64,000 nucleotides of DNA from Stramonita haemastoma (Eukaryota; Mollusca; Gastropoda; Neogastropoda; Muricidae): contig CM060316.1 of NCBI GenBank assembly GCA_030674155.1, positions 82,302,260 through 82,366,259 of the forward strand, read 5' to 3'. The translations under genes were made by a program, and so were the position numbers. The notes under the pieces are model-generated. The model searched no databases. It worked only from the letters and a program-made list of their open reading frames with translations, and was not told the origin of the DNA. Of the stretch, positions 11,999-23,325 are shown piece by piece; positions within the stretch are counted from its first letter, which is position 1; each line of letters starts with the position of its first letter.

Positions 11999-14900
11999 GC
12001 ACGCACGCACGCACGCACACATTCACACACAAATCAAATCAAATCAAAATTTTATTTCCAGATGGTACATTGAGTAAGCAATAAATTTGCTTTTTTCATC
12101 AAGCGATCTATCTAACAAAAAACAAAAACAAAACCAAAACAAAAGCAAAGAAACGGAACAAAACCCCAAACCAAACCAAAATACCCCCGCCCCCCCTCCC
12201 CGAGAGAGAGACAGAGAGAGACAGACAGGCAGAGAGACGGAGACAGAAGTGACAGAGACCGACACAGAAAAAGACAGACAGGTAGACTGAGAGACTGACT
12301 GACTGAGGGAGAACGTTTCTTACCGAAGGTTTCGAAGGCCTTCCCTGTTGTCTTTGTGTTTCCCGATGGGTATGGCTTTGTGGTTATGCCCCTCATGACG
12401 GCATGACAAACGTCTCAGCCAATGAAACGCCGAGAAGACAAGGGTGATTTCGACGCCATTGTTTTTCTCCAGCACATCCCCCAAATCTTTCAGGAAGTTC
12501 TTAGAGCACCTGTCAAAAGAACAACAAATCCTGATCCACATTTTCTTCATTACAACTTTGGGCAGAGTAGTCTAGTGGTTAGAGCTTGCAAATCGTTATC
12601 TACCGGCAACTAAGATTGAGGGTGGGGATGGGGTGGGTGGAGGGGAGAGGGAGGTATTTGGGTCTATGTAATACTTAATTTGTTGTATAGCCCTGAAGTA
12701 TGGTGTCCACAGACTTGGCCATTAAATTACAAATGAAATTCTATAAAATGATCTTAAGATTACAAAAATCGATTTAAACTTATATGGCCCTGGGTGAATT
12801 AGGCCAGTTTCCAATTGAAATTAAATGTAAATGTAGATTGCTAACTTTCTGGTATAAGATGACTGATATAAAAAAAAGAATGAATTGTCGAGTATATTAT
12901 ATAAATTTGTTTCTGCTTGCAGAAAAAGGAACCTATAATTTTCAATACCTACATTATACAAAAAGTTTATCAACTGATCTAGGGATGGGTGTGCACTGAA
13001 ATACAGAGAGTGGTGCACGTCTAAGCTATGAAAAATTCAAATCAGAAGTAAAGCGTAGACTGCAAAATTGCAAAATTGGAATGCCGAAATACATCAAACA
13101 GAACTGTATTATTGTAATTATAGGCTAAACAAAGACAGTTTTTGTTTTTGAAAGTAATAGTATTATACTTCCTGTTGATTTGAAACTTGTCATTTTAGGT
13201 GACTTCAACTTCCACTTCGACAACCAGTCTTCTCCTGATGTCAAACGTCTTTCTCTTTCCTTGTCTAACCACTCTCTTTCTCAGCTAGTAAATGAACCAA
13301 CACACAGATCAGGCCACATCTTAGACTGGCTCATCACCAATGCTTCACTAGATCTCATCACATCTGTATCTGTCACAAATGAACTGGTTTCTGATCATTC
13401 TGCCATTCTTTTCTTTCTTAACATCGCAAAGCCTATCAAAAAGAAAAAGCGCGTTACCCGTCGCAACCTCAAGGCCATCAATATTCAAACCTTCTCTTCC
13501 CAAGCTGCTGAACGCCTATCACAAACTCCCGACCACACTGACCCTTCTACACACTACAATATGTTCTTGGTCAACTGCAGGATGAGCATGCACCTCCTAC
13601 TGACCTTTCTCTTCCTGATAGGCCCTGTGCCCCATGGTACTCTCACAAAATTCTAGTTGCAAAGTGCAAATGCCGACAGTTAGAGCGGCAGTGGCGAAAA
13701 ATAAAAACTGAAATAAACAGGCAGCTCTTATGAAAACAAACTAACAAAGTCAAAACCGTAATCCGTTCCGCAAAGACTAACTACTACTCTGCTCAAGTTC
13801 TTATTGCTACATCCATGAAATCTCTTTTTTCCCTCACCTCAACTCTTCTTGGTTCTGATAAAGCAAGTCCTCTGCCCACCACCTACAACCATTCTGAACT
13901 TCCCGCTATTTTTTCTTCATTCTTCTCTGACAAGGTCCGCAATATCCGCTCCAAACTGGATCAGACTTCTTTCCAACCTGCGCCTCTTGATTCTCAATTT
14001 ACTGGCACTCCTCTCCTTTTCTTTCACCCAATAAGCGAGAGAAGGAAATCAAGAACATTCTGAAAGAAATGACAATCAAATCATACGATCTCGATCCTGT
14101 ACCTGCTTCTCTTTTCATTCAGTGCATTCCACAGCTTATACCTACTATCACAAAAATAATAAACTCATCTCTTCTTTCAGGAAATTTTCCATCAGCTCTC
14201 AAAACTGCGATAGTCACACCTTTACTCAAAAAGCACGACATCAATCCTAACATCCTGAAGAACTATAGACCTGTTTCTAATCTGCCTTTTATCTCTAAAG
14301 TCCTTGAAAAAGTTGTTCTGAAACAATTCAATAGCCATCTTCTTTCCAATAATCTCTTTCCCCCTTTCCAGTCTGCCTATTGCGTCAACAAACCACCCTG
14401 GTGCACTCCTTAAACATGCTTCTCCATGCTTCTGACTTAGGGAAAATATCCCTTCTCACTCTTCTTGACTTATCTGCTGCCTTTGACACTATAGATCATT
14501 CAATTCTTCTCTCCCGTCTCTAAAACATGTTTGGTATTAAAGGCACAGCCCTCTCCTGGTTCACTTCATACCTTACAGACCGAATCCATACAGTTGCGTA
14601 AACAAGATTCAATCAACGCCTGCCAAACTGGAATGTGGTGTCCCTCAGGGATCAGTTCTGGGCCCTCTTCTCTTTACCCTCTATACTGCTCCACTGTCAC
14701 ATATAATAGACCATCATCATATCAATTATCACTTTTATGCTGATGACTCTCAGATTCAAAGCAGTGATATACCTGAAAATCTGCCATCTCTCTTGACAAA
14801 TATGACCAACTGCCTTCAAGATATCCAACACTGGATGATACAAAACAAGTTACAATTAAACGCAGAAAAAACCGAAGCCATGCTTGTAGGCACCAAACAT

Positions 14901-15984
14901 AAACTCTCCTCCATTTCAACAACTTCAATAGAATTCGGTAACACGTCAGTTCCCTATACACTTCTGTGAAGTATCTAGGTGTCCTTGTAGACAACACACT
15001 CTCCATGCAAAAATTCATCACCCAGACCTGTCAGTCATGCTACTATCAACTACGGCGTATTAGTGCAATTCGAAAGTACCTGTCCACTGACGCAACGTCC
15101 AGACTTATCACTTCTCTTATTCTTTCAGGTCTGGACTATTGCAATTCTCTTTTGGCTGGTCTGCCAGCATCATCTATCCACTCCCTTCAACGTATACAAA
15201 ACTCTGCAGCTCGTCTGGTCCTCAGAAAGAAAAAATCTGAGCACATTACCCCTCTCTTGCAATCTCTCCACTGGCTGCCCTTACCACAGAGAGTAAACTA
15301 CAAGGTCAGTACCCTCTGTTACAAATGTCTCCTTAAAACTGCACCCTCCTACCTCTGTAAATGTCTTCACTTGTACACACCTTCTCGCTCCCTCCGCTCG
15401 GCCGCAGATACTTTGTCCTAAAGAATACCTAGATTCAACCTATCTACCCTTGGCCGCTGCTCTTTCTCAGTTTCTGGTCCCTCGATCTGGAATGACCTCC
15501 CTCTCTCCCTCCGGCAAAAGCCTACTTATGACACTTTTAAATCTAACTTAATTAAGACACAGCCGCCGCGGTAGTCGAGTGGTTAGGGCGTTGGATTCGT
15601 AATCTAAAGGTTGCGGGTTCGATCCCAGCTGTCGGCTATGGCGTTGTGCCCTTGGAAAAGGCACTTTACGGCTATTTTCTCACCCCACCCAGGTGTAAAA
15701 GGGGTACCAACCTTGTGTTGGGGGGTTAACCCTGCGATAGACTGGCGTCCTATCCAGGGGGAGTCTATGACTCTCAGTCGCTTAGCGCCACAGAAACCGG
15801 GATAAGCACCGGCCTGATGAGCCTTAGGCTCGGGACAGACTTTAACTTTAACTTTTAACTTAATTAAGACACACTTATTTCACCTAAGATTGTTCTCCTG
15901 ATTCCATCTCTTATCTGTCCCTGCCTTCAATATCTACCTGTCAAAGTGTATAAACTTTATAAGTGCGCGCGCGCGCGTGCGTGC

Positions 15985-16051
<67 letters not shown>

Positions 16052-16054
16052 CGC

Positions 16055-16108
<54 letters not shown>

Positions 16109-16245
16109 CGTGCGCCTGCGTGTGTGTGTAGGCTACATTCGAATTTGCTAAAACTATAAATGGTTATTTATTGCTTGTGTGTTGTAAAGGTCGAATGCAA
16201 GGCTTTGATTTGTTTTTACAAGATATAGCACTATATAAATTCCAT

Positions 16246-16301
<56 letters not shown>

Positions 16302-16529
16302 TGAGAGTCCCTCTCATAAAATTCAGAACATTAACTCAAATTACCAGTCAAGATGGCAGGTTCATGGGCATTGAAAAAGAAAAGAAAGATTATGAGAAAA
16401 TGCAACCAGAAAGAACTGTGTGACGAATTTCACTATATTATCAAATTCCCATATTTTCTGGAAGACAGGGAAAAAATGTAAACCATATTATTAAAGACCA
16501 CCTAACGTCATAGTTTCATGCACTGTTTA

Positions 16530-16589
<60 letters not shown>

Positions 16590-17262
16590 CTTAGTCTGGC
16601 GACCGTGGGGGCACCCCTGAAGACATGACAACCAGTTCCCTCCATTTCTCTCTCTGTTCTGTCTTTTTCAAAATTTGGTTGAGTTCTAGGCCTGTCCATT
16701 CGCTGATGTTGTCCTCCCATCTCTTCCTTGGCCTGCCTCTTTTTCTTCCTCCTTGAACAGTGCATTGCAGTATTGTTTTTGAAAGTCCTTTTGATCTTGT
16801 GACATGCCCTACCATTTAAGTTTACGCTTCTTTACGATTGATGGAATATTTTCGTAGGGATGAATGGTTTGCTGGATTCTGTTATGCACCTCTTCGTTGC
16901 TTAATATGTGGTCTCTGTAGGAGATGCTAAGGAGTCTCCGGAAGCATCTCATCTCTACTGCCTGTACTCTTCTCTCCAAATCAGCAGTCAGGGTCCACGA
17001 TTCACAGGCATACAGAAATATGGATACGACAAGGGAGTGCATTAGTCTGATCTTGGAGTTGAGATATTTTTATCTTTCCAGATTGTATTCAGTTTTGACA
17101 GTACTGTTTAGTACAAATTCAAAAAAGTGCTCTTAAACCTGGCTTCGTTTATAAAAATTGTATAAATCTGTATTAAGTAGCAAAACTGATTTTGATTTGT
17201 TAAAACTGTTTACATTTATGTTTAGCATTATGAACATTTTGTCCGTTGTTGTTGCTGTATAG

Positions 17263-17338
<76 letters not shown>

Positions 17339-17775
17339 TATTTTATTCTTTTATTTCGATGATAATGGAATAAACACCCATGCGATTTTTTACATCCATT
17401 GCCCGTGTGTATGCACTTTTGTAAATTCTATCACCCAATTTATTATTTATTATTATTCTTATTCTTTTATATCGAGGATAATAGAATAAACACTCATGTT
17501 CTTTTTTTCATCCAGTCCCCGTGTGTGTGCACTTGTGTAAATATCGTCATCTGTTCCCACCGGCACACAATGGCCTACTCTTACGAAAAGCGGAACAGGA
17601 TTTAACATGTGCGCAAGATATTCTGCGTGCGTTCACACACGGGGTCTCGGTTCACAGTCTCATCCGAAAGACTTTTGGGGAGAGTGGAGTCATCACTGAT
17701 GTTAACTCCAGGAGAAAAATCCCCTCGACCAGGAATCGAACTCGGGTCGTCAAATTGCCCGCGCAATGTGTGTGT

Positions 17776-17864
<89 letters not shown>

Positions 17865-18237
17865 GTGGATGTAGTTTCCTGTTTTGGAGGGTGATCATTC
17901 TGTGGCTAGATGATCGCAACCTCGATTGCTTATGAGTTAGAACATCTTGCGCACACGTTAAATCCTGTTCCGCTTCTCGAAAGAGTAGGCCATTGTGTGC
18001 CGATGGGAATAGATGACAAGATTTACAAACTGCATAGGCTACACATGGAGACTGGATGTAAATAATCACATGAGAGCTTATTTCATTATCCTCGATATAA
18101 AAGAATATAAAAGAATTCTTAAAAAAATAAATAAAGATGGTATTGGGTATGCATTTCCAGGTACCCAAAATTTAATAGTTTTTTTCTGGAATATATTTGA
18201 CTTTGACTTTCACCTCGTTATGGCACCCATGTGAGAG

Positions 18238-18310
<73 letters not shown>

Positions 18311-21300
18311 TACAAGAGTGGGTTCAGGAAAATAATATCAGTAGAGAACATCAAGCTGGTTTTAAAAGGAATTATTCAACTACTGATCATATGTTTACTT
18401 TGTTTTCTTTAGAACAAAAACAGTTATCCTGTAACAGAAAATCATACTAGCTTTCATAGATTTTGAGAAAGCCTTTAATTATTTGAATAGGAGCATTCTA
18501 TGGCAGATTCTTATATTTAAAAAAAAGGAATAACGGGTAAAATGTTTAACTGTATCAGAAGTATGTACGATAGTGTCAAAGTTAAGGTTAGATGTGGTTC
18601 AAATTTGACGGATTTAATTAGTTGCACATATGGTGTAAAGCAAGGTGATGTTTGTAGTCAATTCTTTTTTTCTTTTTTTTATATTAATGATCTCGCTAAT
18701 GAAGTTTTTGAAAATGGAAGGCATGGGGCTCTGTTTACTAACGATTATTTGAACTCTTCATAATGCTATTAGCAGATGATATAGTTCTATTAGCTGAGAC
18801 TTTTGGTTTGCAGACCCAACTAAATAGTTTGCAAAGAGCAGCAGAGTCTATGGATTTGAAGATAAACTCTGATAAAAGTAAAATTATTGTATTTAGAAAA
18901 GGTGGTCATCTTTCTGTAAGGGAAACTTGGAAATATAACACTGTTGAAATGCCTGTTGTAAATGCATACAAATATTTAGGTATATTATTTTCTACAAGAC
19001 TTAGTTTTACATCAGCATGTAATGACCTTGTAAGTAAAGCCAAGAATGCTCTCATGTGTATTATGAGAAAACTTAGAGCCTTGAATAATAACAGCTTAGA
19101 ACTATTTTTGAAACTTTTTGACTCACAGGTTGTACCTATTACTTTGTATGAAGCAGAACTCTGGGGGCTGGACAAGGCAGCACGTCAGTGTGAACAAATG
19201 CATTTGTTTGCTTTAGAAAAGTTTCTGGGTGTTGAAAGGAGAACCCCAAATGACTTTGTTTATGGTGAAACGAACTGATATCCTGTTTACATTAATTCTG
19301 CTGTGCGTTGTATGTGTTACTGGTTAAAGTTATAGCAATGGATGATGTTAGACTACCGAAAAAAGCTTATAAAATACTATATGATTTGGATGAAAGAGGC
19401 AAAAGAAACTGGGTATCAAATGTTCGTTGTAAATTTTATGAAAATGGTTTTGGGTATATATGGGAAAATAGAGGTGTTCAAAACAAAGATTTTTTTATAC
19501 AAGTTTAAGGCAAGACTGATTTTAAGCAGATGGCAAGAATGGGACTTCCACATTAAAAACAGCGAGAGGTTTAGTGTATATATAGAACTTTTTGCAGTGT
19601 TCATGACAGGAAAACATATCTTAAAATAGATCTAGACAAACATTTGAAGTTTTCTTATGACCAGGTTTATATGTGGCATTTCAGAAATTAGTACACACCA
19701 GAATCGCAACAAACCATACTCTGATTTGACTTGTCCATTGTGTAAAACTGGAAATGAAGATGACGTACATTTTATGTTGTGCTGTCCGATTTTCAACAAA
19801 TTAAGAACACGGTATATACCATTGAAATTTTACAGATACCCGTGTCAGTTTCATCTGAGTTTGCTTTTGGCATCTACGAATGAAAATATTGTCCGAAATG
19901 TATCGATCTACATATACAAGGCGTTCAAACTGCGATCTGTGCTGATAGAGTTATTGTCTATGTGTGTGTATGTTTAGTGATTTCATTACTGTTGTGTATG
20001 TATTTTACCCCCTTCATTAGGGGCAATGGCCTTTACATGAATAAACATTTCGAATCTCTCTCTCTCTGTGTCTCTCTGTCTCTCTCTCTGTCTCTCTCTC
20101 TCTGTCTCTCTCTCTGTCTCTCTCTCTCTCTCCCCCGTGTGCGAACGCACGCAGAACATCTTGTGCACACGTTAAATCCTGTTCCGTTTTTCGTAAGAGT
20201 AGGCCATCGTGTGCCGGTGGGAACAGATGACATTCATAAAACTGCATACACACGGGGACTGAATGTAAAAAAGCACAAGAGTGCTTATTCCATTATCCTC
20301 GATATAAAAGAATCAATCAATCAATCAATCAATCTCGGATCTGGCATTGGTGTTAACTCCATTCCCCAGAAAATCCATTGATCAAGACCAATATAAACCG
20401 AAGTCTTGCGTGTAAGACGCATGTGTCTTGCCATGCGTCAAAACCGCATCTATCTTTCGTTGAAAGACTAGGCCAACTGTGGTGGGTGGCAAGGATGACA
20501 TAAACACACTCAGGATGCAGCCTGCTTTCTTAGTTTAGAATTTGTTCTTCTTTGCTTCAACAATTCTTAAAAACTACATGTTATTATTCAAGCAAAAGGA
20601 AACTGACCATAGCGAAATTAGTTTATAAATTACCAATGATACTTTGGCTTCTTTTTACAGGACTTGGTTTACAGTTAGAAGGTAAAATTGATAAATAAGC
20701 TTACAAATGACGGCCTATGTGCAAAGAACTGCCTTTTCACTAGACCACAAGTCTCCTCAAACTACTGACCTTTACACTATAGGTTTAAGTTTGGACATTG
20801 CTGCCCTTGAGAGATTTTATGGTTTGGATCCCTGGTTACTGATGACAGGTAAGTAAACTGTTGAACAGTTCCTAACTTCTGTATATGGATACTCATGTTA
20901 GTAATGGTGTTAAGTTGTGGCTGACATGGATTTGGTATATTCAGCACAGCTTTATATGCCACAACTTATCAACAGTTTATCAAGCCTTACTGGACAAGAT
21001 GGGTGAGCTTTTAGTCACTGCTGCCAACTTTTTCATCAGATAATGAAAAATCGTTTTCATGTGATTATTATTATTTGACTTTTTGGGACCTCCTTAACTC
21101 TCCTTTTTGGCGAGTCCATAGAAACAGAACAAACGATAAAAAGCAAAAACTCAGGAATTACATACTTTACATTGAAGGACGGCACGCAGCTCACAGAATA
21201 GCGAAAATTGAAATGCTTTGTTATGCATCATGATCCAAGGGGCAGGCAGAATACTCAGTTAAGGAATTATTTCAAGACAACCCGTCCCTCTCTTTAAGCT

Positions 21301-22594
21301 AAACTCAACACACTTGTGTTCAGAAAGATTGCAATTGACGCATAATGTAATCTGAGCTCGTGAAAGTTTGTTTTTTGTTTTCGTTTGTTTGATTTTGCAC
21401 AGCTATGCTGCTACTTCTCCAGTTGAAGGGGTAACATTTTGTGAAAAAGGGAGGTGATGGTACCATCGAGAGGATGCATTATCTCTCTCCTTCTACACAT
21501 GACCTTGAACTCTGGTCAACTGCATAAAATGCCCAAGATCCGACAAAGTATGACAACCCAAACAAATCCCCCATTGTTAACTGATAGATGGGTCACGCCT
21601 ACCTAATGTCCAGTGTGTGATTGGCTTTGTAACACAGAATTACTGTTATTCCTTTGGGTTTGTTCAGTCACAAAAACCAGAAAAAAGAAAGTAAGGAGGA
21701 AAGAATAAAACAAAAAGAGAACGAAAGAAAGATGACGAAATAAAGCCAAATGTAGCAAATAACATGCTTCCATATGAGCCCAGGTCTTGATTTCGATCAA
21801 ATAATATATGATCAATGAATGCTTGTAAAACACTGCTGCAGCCTTTCTGAATTTTGTCACAGATATAATCCATTTGGCAGTTCACGGTTTTAACCCTATG
21901 AGTACATTATTATTATTCACAATTATTTGAATCAGAAAGAAGGGGGAAAGGAAGATGTAGTTGCTTGATACTGTGTGTGGTCATTGGAGTTTGTTTCATT
22001 AACCCTAAGTGTGCAAACTTACCCTGAACAAGGGCTGGCGTTCTGCATGATGATTATTGACTTCAGCCTCTCTTGCTGGACGACTCTCAACTGCAGCCGC
22101 AAATGGTCCAGGAGATAGTCCTCTGCATGTCCACAGGCATTGTTCTCGAAGAGAGGAGAGGTCAGAGGGTTGGTGAGATCAGTGAATTCCAACCAGTATA
22201 GTGCCAGGTACGTTTTCTGGTTAAAGTTTGGCTCGTCCATGCGGCATCCCAGGAGAGTTTCAAAGAGACGGTACCTTTCCAAATTGGTGGGTGGGTGAGA
22301 GCGTGCTTGTATAGTATGGCCAGCCACTCCATTCACTGCTGCCGGGTACCGTGGATATGGAACCAGATACTCATTCCACTGAGCCTGTGGAAAATGGGCA
22401 GGATTACGTGGGTCGTAATGGGGCTGCCAACCATCGGGATTCGGGCCTTGAAAGAACCGTGGGTCAAAGTCGTTTCGCATGTCATATGAATGTGACGGGT
22501 ACATGCCAAATCTCCTTTCATCTGGATGCCAGAAAAAACCTCGTCCTTGATGCCCCCGTTCCTGGGCTCTGGGTCCTGCACGTCCATAGCCATC
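11485..22594 (-). CDS. AID/APOBEC-like zinc-dependent cytidine deaminase, three exons, 5' end missing
   Basis: Predicted to deaminate cytosine in DNA or RNA. Coding exons on the - strand are 22594-22023, 12509-12324 and 11656-11485 (stop TGA 11487-11485), 309 residues as joined. Phases agree at both junctions (2 nt + 1 nt each time) and all four splice sites are canonical. Residues 1-90 are rich in Gly, Arg, Pro, Asn and aromatics and look disordered. The deaminase fold runs from about residue 125: a TYLALYWLEF strand at 128-137, HAE at 156-158, PC at 188-189 and C at 192, i.e. HAE-x29-PC-x2-C, then a GLRNL helix at 248-252 and a T-x4-W-x3-C segment at 262-271 where AID/APOBECs have their last strand and helix. 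The HAE/PCxxC signature and overall order are those of the AID/APOBEC superfamily; relation to the invertebrate AID/APOBEC-like clades reported in molluscs and other animals is inferred. The order is unlike the cytidine deaminase of nucleotide salvage. No start codon exon was located upstream of 22594. Confidence 0.85.
12324..12509 (-). CDS. Deaminase exon B: second zinc cysteine and central sheet
   Basis: A 186-nt exon with acceptor cttttgacag and donor CG|GTAAGA on the minus strand. Its first base completes the split glycine codon and its first full codon is TGC, supplying the last zinc ligand of P-C-S-G-C. A helix (SKNFLKDLGDVLEK) and a strand (GVEITLVFSAFHW) follow, as in AID/APOBEC proteins. 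A His/Cys-rich insert (C227, H229, H232, H234) then precedes the EGLRNL helix. The insert is unusual and could be a loop or an extra metal site; that is speculation. Confidence 0.85.
12551..12616 (+). mobile_element. Isolated tRNA-like SINE head
   Basis: agtagtctagtggttagagc carries a good A box, but there is no B box or SINE body. It lies 40 bp outside the acceptor of deaminase exon B. Confidence 0.4.
12690..13035 (+). mobile_element. LINE C-terminal fragment
   Basis: The reading LGELGQFPIEIKCKCRLLTF is typical of the post-RT region of I/Jockey-like LINEs. It directly abuts the L2-type LINE to its right. Confidence 0.55.
15561..15855 (+). mobile_element. tRNA-derived SINE family C, nested in LINE 3' UTR, perfect TSD
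   Basis: A box tagtcgagtgg and B box ggttcgatccc head a 295-bp element ending in tttaactttaac-like repeats. It is flanked by the 17-bp duplication TAACTTAATTAAGACAC (15544-15560 and 15856-15872), a textbook L1/L2-style target duplication. It splits the 3' UTR of the L2-type LINE, so it is the younger element. Confidence 0.93.
15964..16130. repeat. (GC)/(GT)n inside LINE 3' UTR
   Basis: Sits at the same point of the 3' UTR as the (GT)n at 30468-30553. Confidence 0.94.
16530..16588. repeat. (TGTC)n(TATC)n
   Basis: Tetranucleotide tract at the 3' end of the inverted LINE fragment 16590-17050. Confidence 0.93.
16590..17050 (-). mobile_element. LINE C-terminal fragment, inverted
   Basis: Minus-strand frames read LYACESWTLTADLERRVQAV, then GHVTRSKGLSKTILQ and GGRKRGRPRKRWEDNI, a very common animal LINE C-terminus. 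It is followed (to the left) by (TATC)n/(TGTC)n. Confidence 0.8.
17341..17425 (-). mobile_element. SINE family A, truncated
   Basis: Only the 3' part is present, directly after a (GT)n tract; a second inverted copy follows within 40 bp. Confidence 0.75.
17455..17768 (-). mobile_element. SINE family A
   Basis: Inverted copy running into a (GT)n tract exactly at the tRNA-head end (ccgcgcaatg then gtgtgt). Confidence 0.85.
17938..18133 (+). mobile_element. SINE family A, 5'-truncated
   Basis: Begins at the acatcttgcgcacacg block and ends with repeated atataaaagaa. Confidence 0.82.
18308..20050 (+). mobile_element. Second non-LTR retrotransposon, RT to 3' end, decayed
   Basis: RT blocks across frames: EHQAGFKRNYSTTDH, FIDFEKAFN-like at 18445-18480, GVKQGDVCS at about 18630, FYINDLANEVF, LLADDIVLL at 18766-18795, then KYLGILFSTRLSF. 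A C-terminal Cys/His cluster (CPLCKTGNEDDVHFMLCCP, 19733-19790) and a short 3' UTR ending aataaacatt follow. Clade not resolved; the C-terminal layout is that of I/Jockey-group LINEs. The open part 18763-19278 is the best-preserved piece. Confidence 0.8.
20133..20333 (+). mobile_element. SINE family A, 5'-truncated
   Basis: Starts at ccccgtgtgcgaacgcacg after a (TC)n tract; ends in (aatc)n. Confidence 0.82.
20390..22022. other. Deaminase intron, proximal part
   Basis: Apart from the LINE scrap at 20770-20965 I see no repeats and no exon of suitable phase. The sequence downstream of the exon A donor is low-copy. Confidence 0.5.
20770..20965 (-). mobile_element. LINE fragment, inverted
   Basis: The minus strand reads QQFTYLSSVTRDPNHKIS, resembling the FTYLGS block downstream of the RT in many LINEs. 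Short and weak. Confidence 0.45.
22023..22594 (-). CDS. Deaminase exon A: disordered N-terminus plus HAE and first zinc cysteine
   Basis: Internal exon of 572 nt. The acceptor (minus strand tgatttcag) is directly preceded in frame by a TGA, so the open frame begins at the splice site; the donor is GGTAAGT. The catalytic HAE codons are at 22121-22129 (H zinc ligand, E proton shuttle) and PC at 22028-22033. The exon ends two bases into a glycine codon after PCS. The first 90 residues are RG-, P- and Y/F/W-rich. A second frame is also open for 102 codons over the 5' half (22333-22641), but it lacks any domain and crosses the acceptor. A methionine at 22502-22504 could start a shorter protein; the open frame upstream of it favours a spliced upstream exon. 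Confidence 0.85.
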
Positions 22595-23325
22595 CTGAAA
22601 TCACAAGTGACTATGAGAATCCTGACCAAATAAGGTGGCAAAAACTGTATTTAAGTATCGTTTTTCTTCTTCGCCATTTTTAAACGGGCTGTTTTATCAA
22701 CAATAAAAAACACACTTTTTCCAAGTTCATTTTGTTGCGCTGACTCCCAGAACCAACTAATCATACAGATTGACCTATGATTGTCAGTGAGGCACAAGCC
22801 ATTAGTTCGAAAGAGCCTTTTTCTTACCACTGCTGGGTCATTTCGCTGCTAAAAGGTTCACTCTGAGATTTTAGGAAAAACACTATCAATCATTTTTAAT
22901 GTCAACTATACGAAGTCACCTGTCTTCAGGGATATCGTTCCTAAACACGACACCAGTAAGCATATGTTTTTTTGTCAGTCAGCTACAATCCCCAGGTTCA
23001 GCAAAAGCAAAGTTTTTTCACCATGCATTTGCTGTGTTACCCCGACCATCAGAATTGCCTGTGTCTGTAGGCATGACGTCTGTGAGGGCAATGTCACCTT
23101 CTTCTTTTTTGGGGGGGGTTGAAAAGTGGAGTGAAGTGAATATGGGTGCAAGAATGTTTTTAATCAACCATGCTTTTATGTGCAGAACCTCGAATTAAAC
23201 CCTAATCCAAAGAATTGGCAGGGGAAGCAAAGTCTGCACACGTATATGCTACTTTTATGGGTTTCACATACTGAAGATGCCACCAGCTAGGCTCAATATT
23301 TAAAAAACAACAACAAAAACAAAAC
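22595..23325. other. Sequence upstream of deaminase exon A
   Basis: 22915-23110 resembles the inverted family B SINE group (acctgtcttcagggatatcg, cagctacaatccccaggttcag). No start exon for the deaminase was seen. Confidence 0.45.

Larger units (their letters stand above)
13170..16301 (+). mobile_element. L2/CR1-type LINE, 5'-truncated, antisense in deaminase intron
   Basis: Starts inside the endonuclease domain (ILGDFNFHF, SDHSAIL) and covers the reverse transcriptase in several frames: NYRPVSNLPF, LLDLSAAFDTIDH, VPQGSVLGPLLF, FYADDSQ, then KYLGVLVDNTL and SLHWLPLPQRVNYK, typical of the L2/CR1 group. Stops and frameshifts at about 13656, 14063, 14413 and 14521 mark it as dead. The 3' UTR is split by a SINE (15561-15855), carries a GT/GC microsatellite (15964-16130) and ends atatagcactatataaattcc then (att)n. 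Confidence 0.88.
17263..17864. repeat. (GT)n tracts flanking SINEs
   Basis: 17263-17338 and 17766-17864, on either side of two inverted family A SINEs. Confidence 0.92.

Noticed and set aside
22333..22641. 102-codon alternative frame over deaminase exon A
   Set aside because: It crosses the splice acceptor and has no domain; the deaminase frame has the catalytic motif and matching phases.
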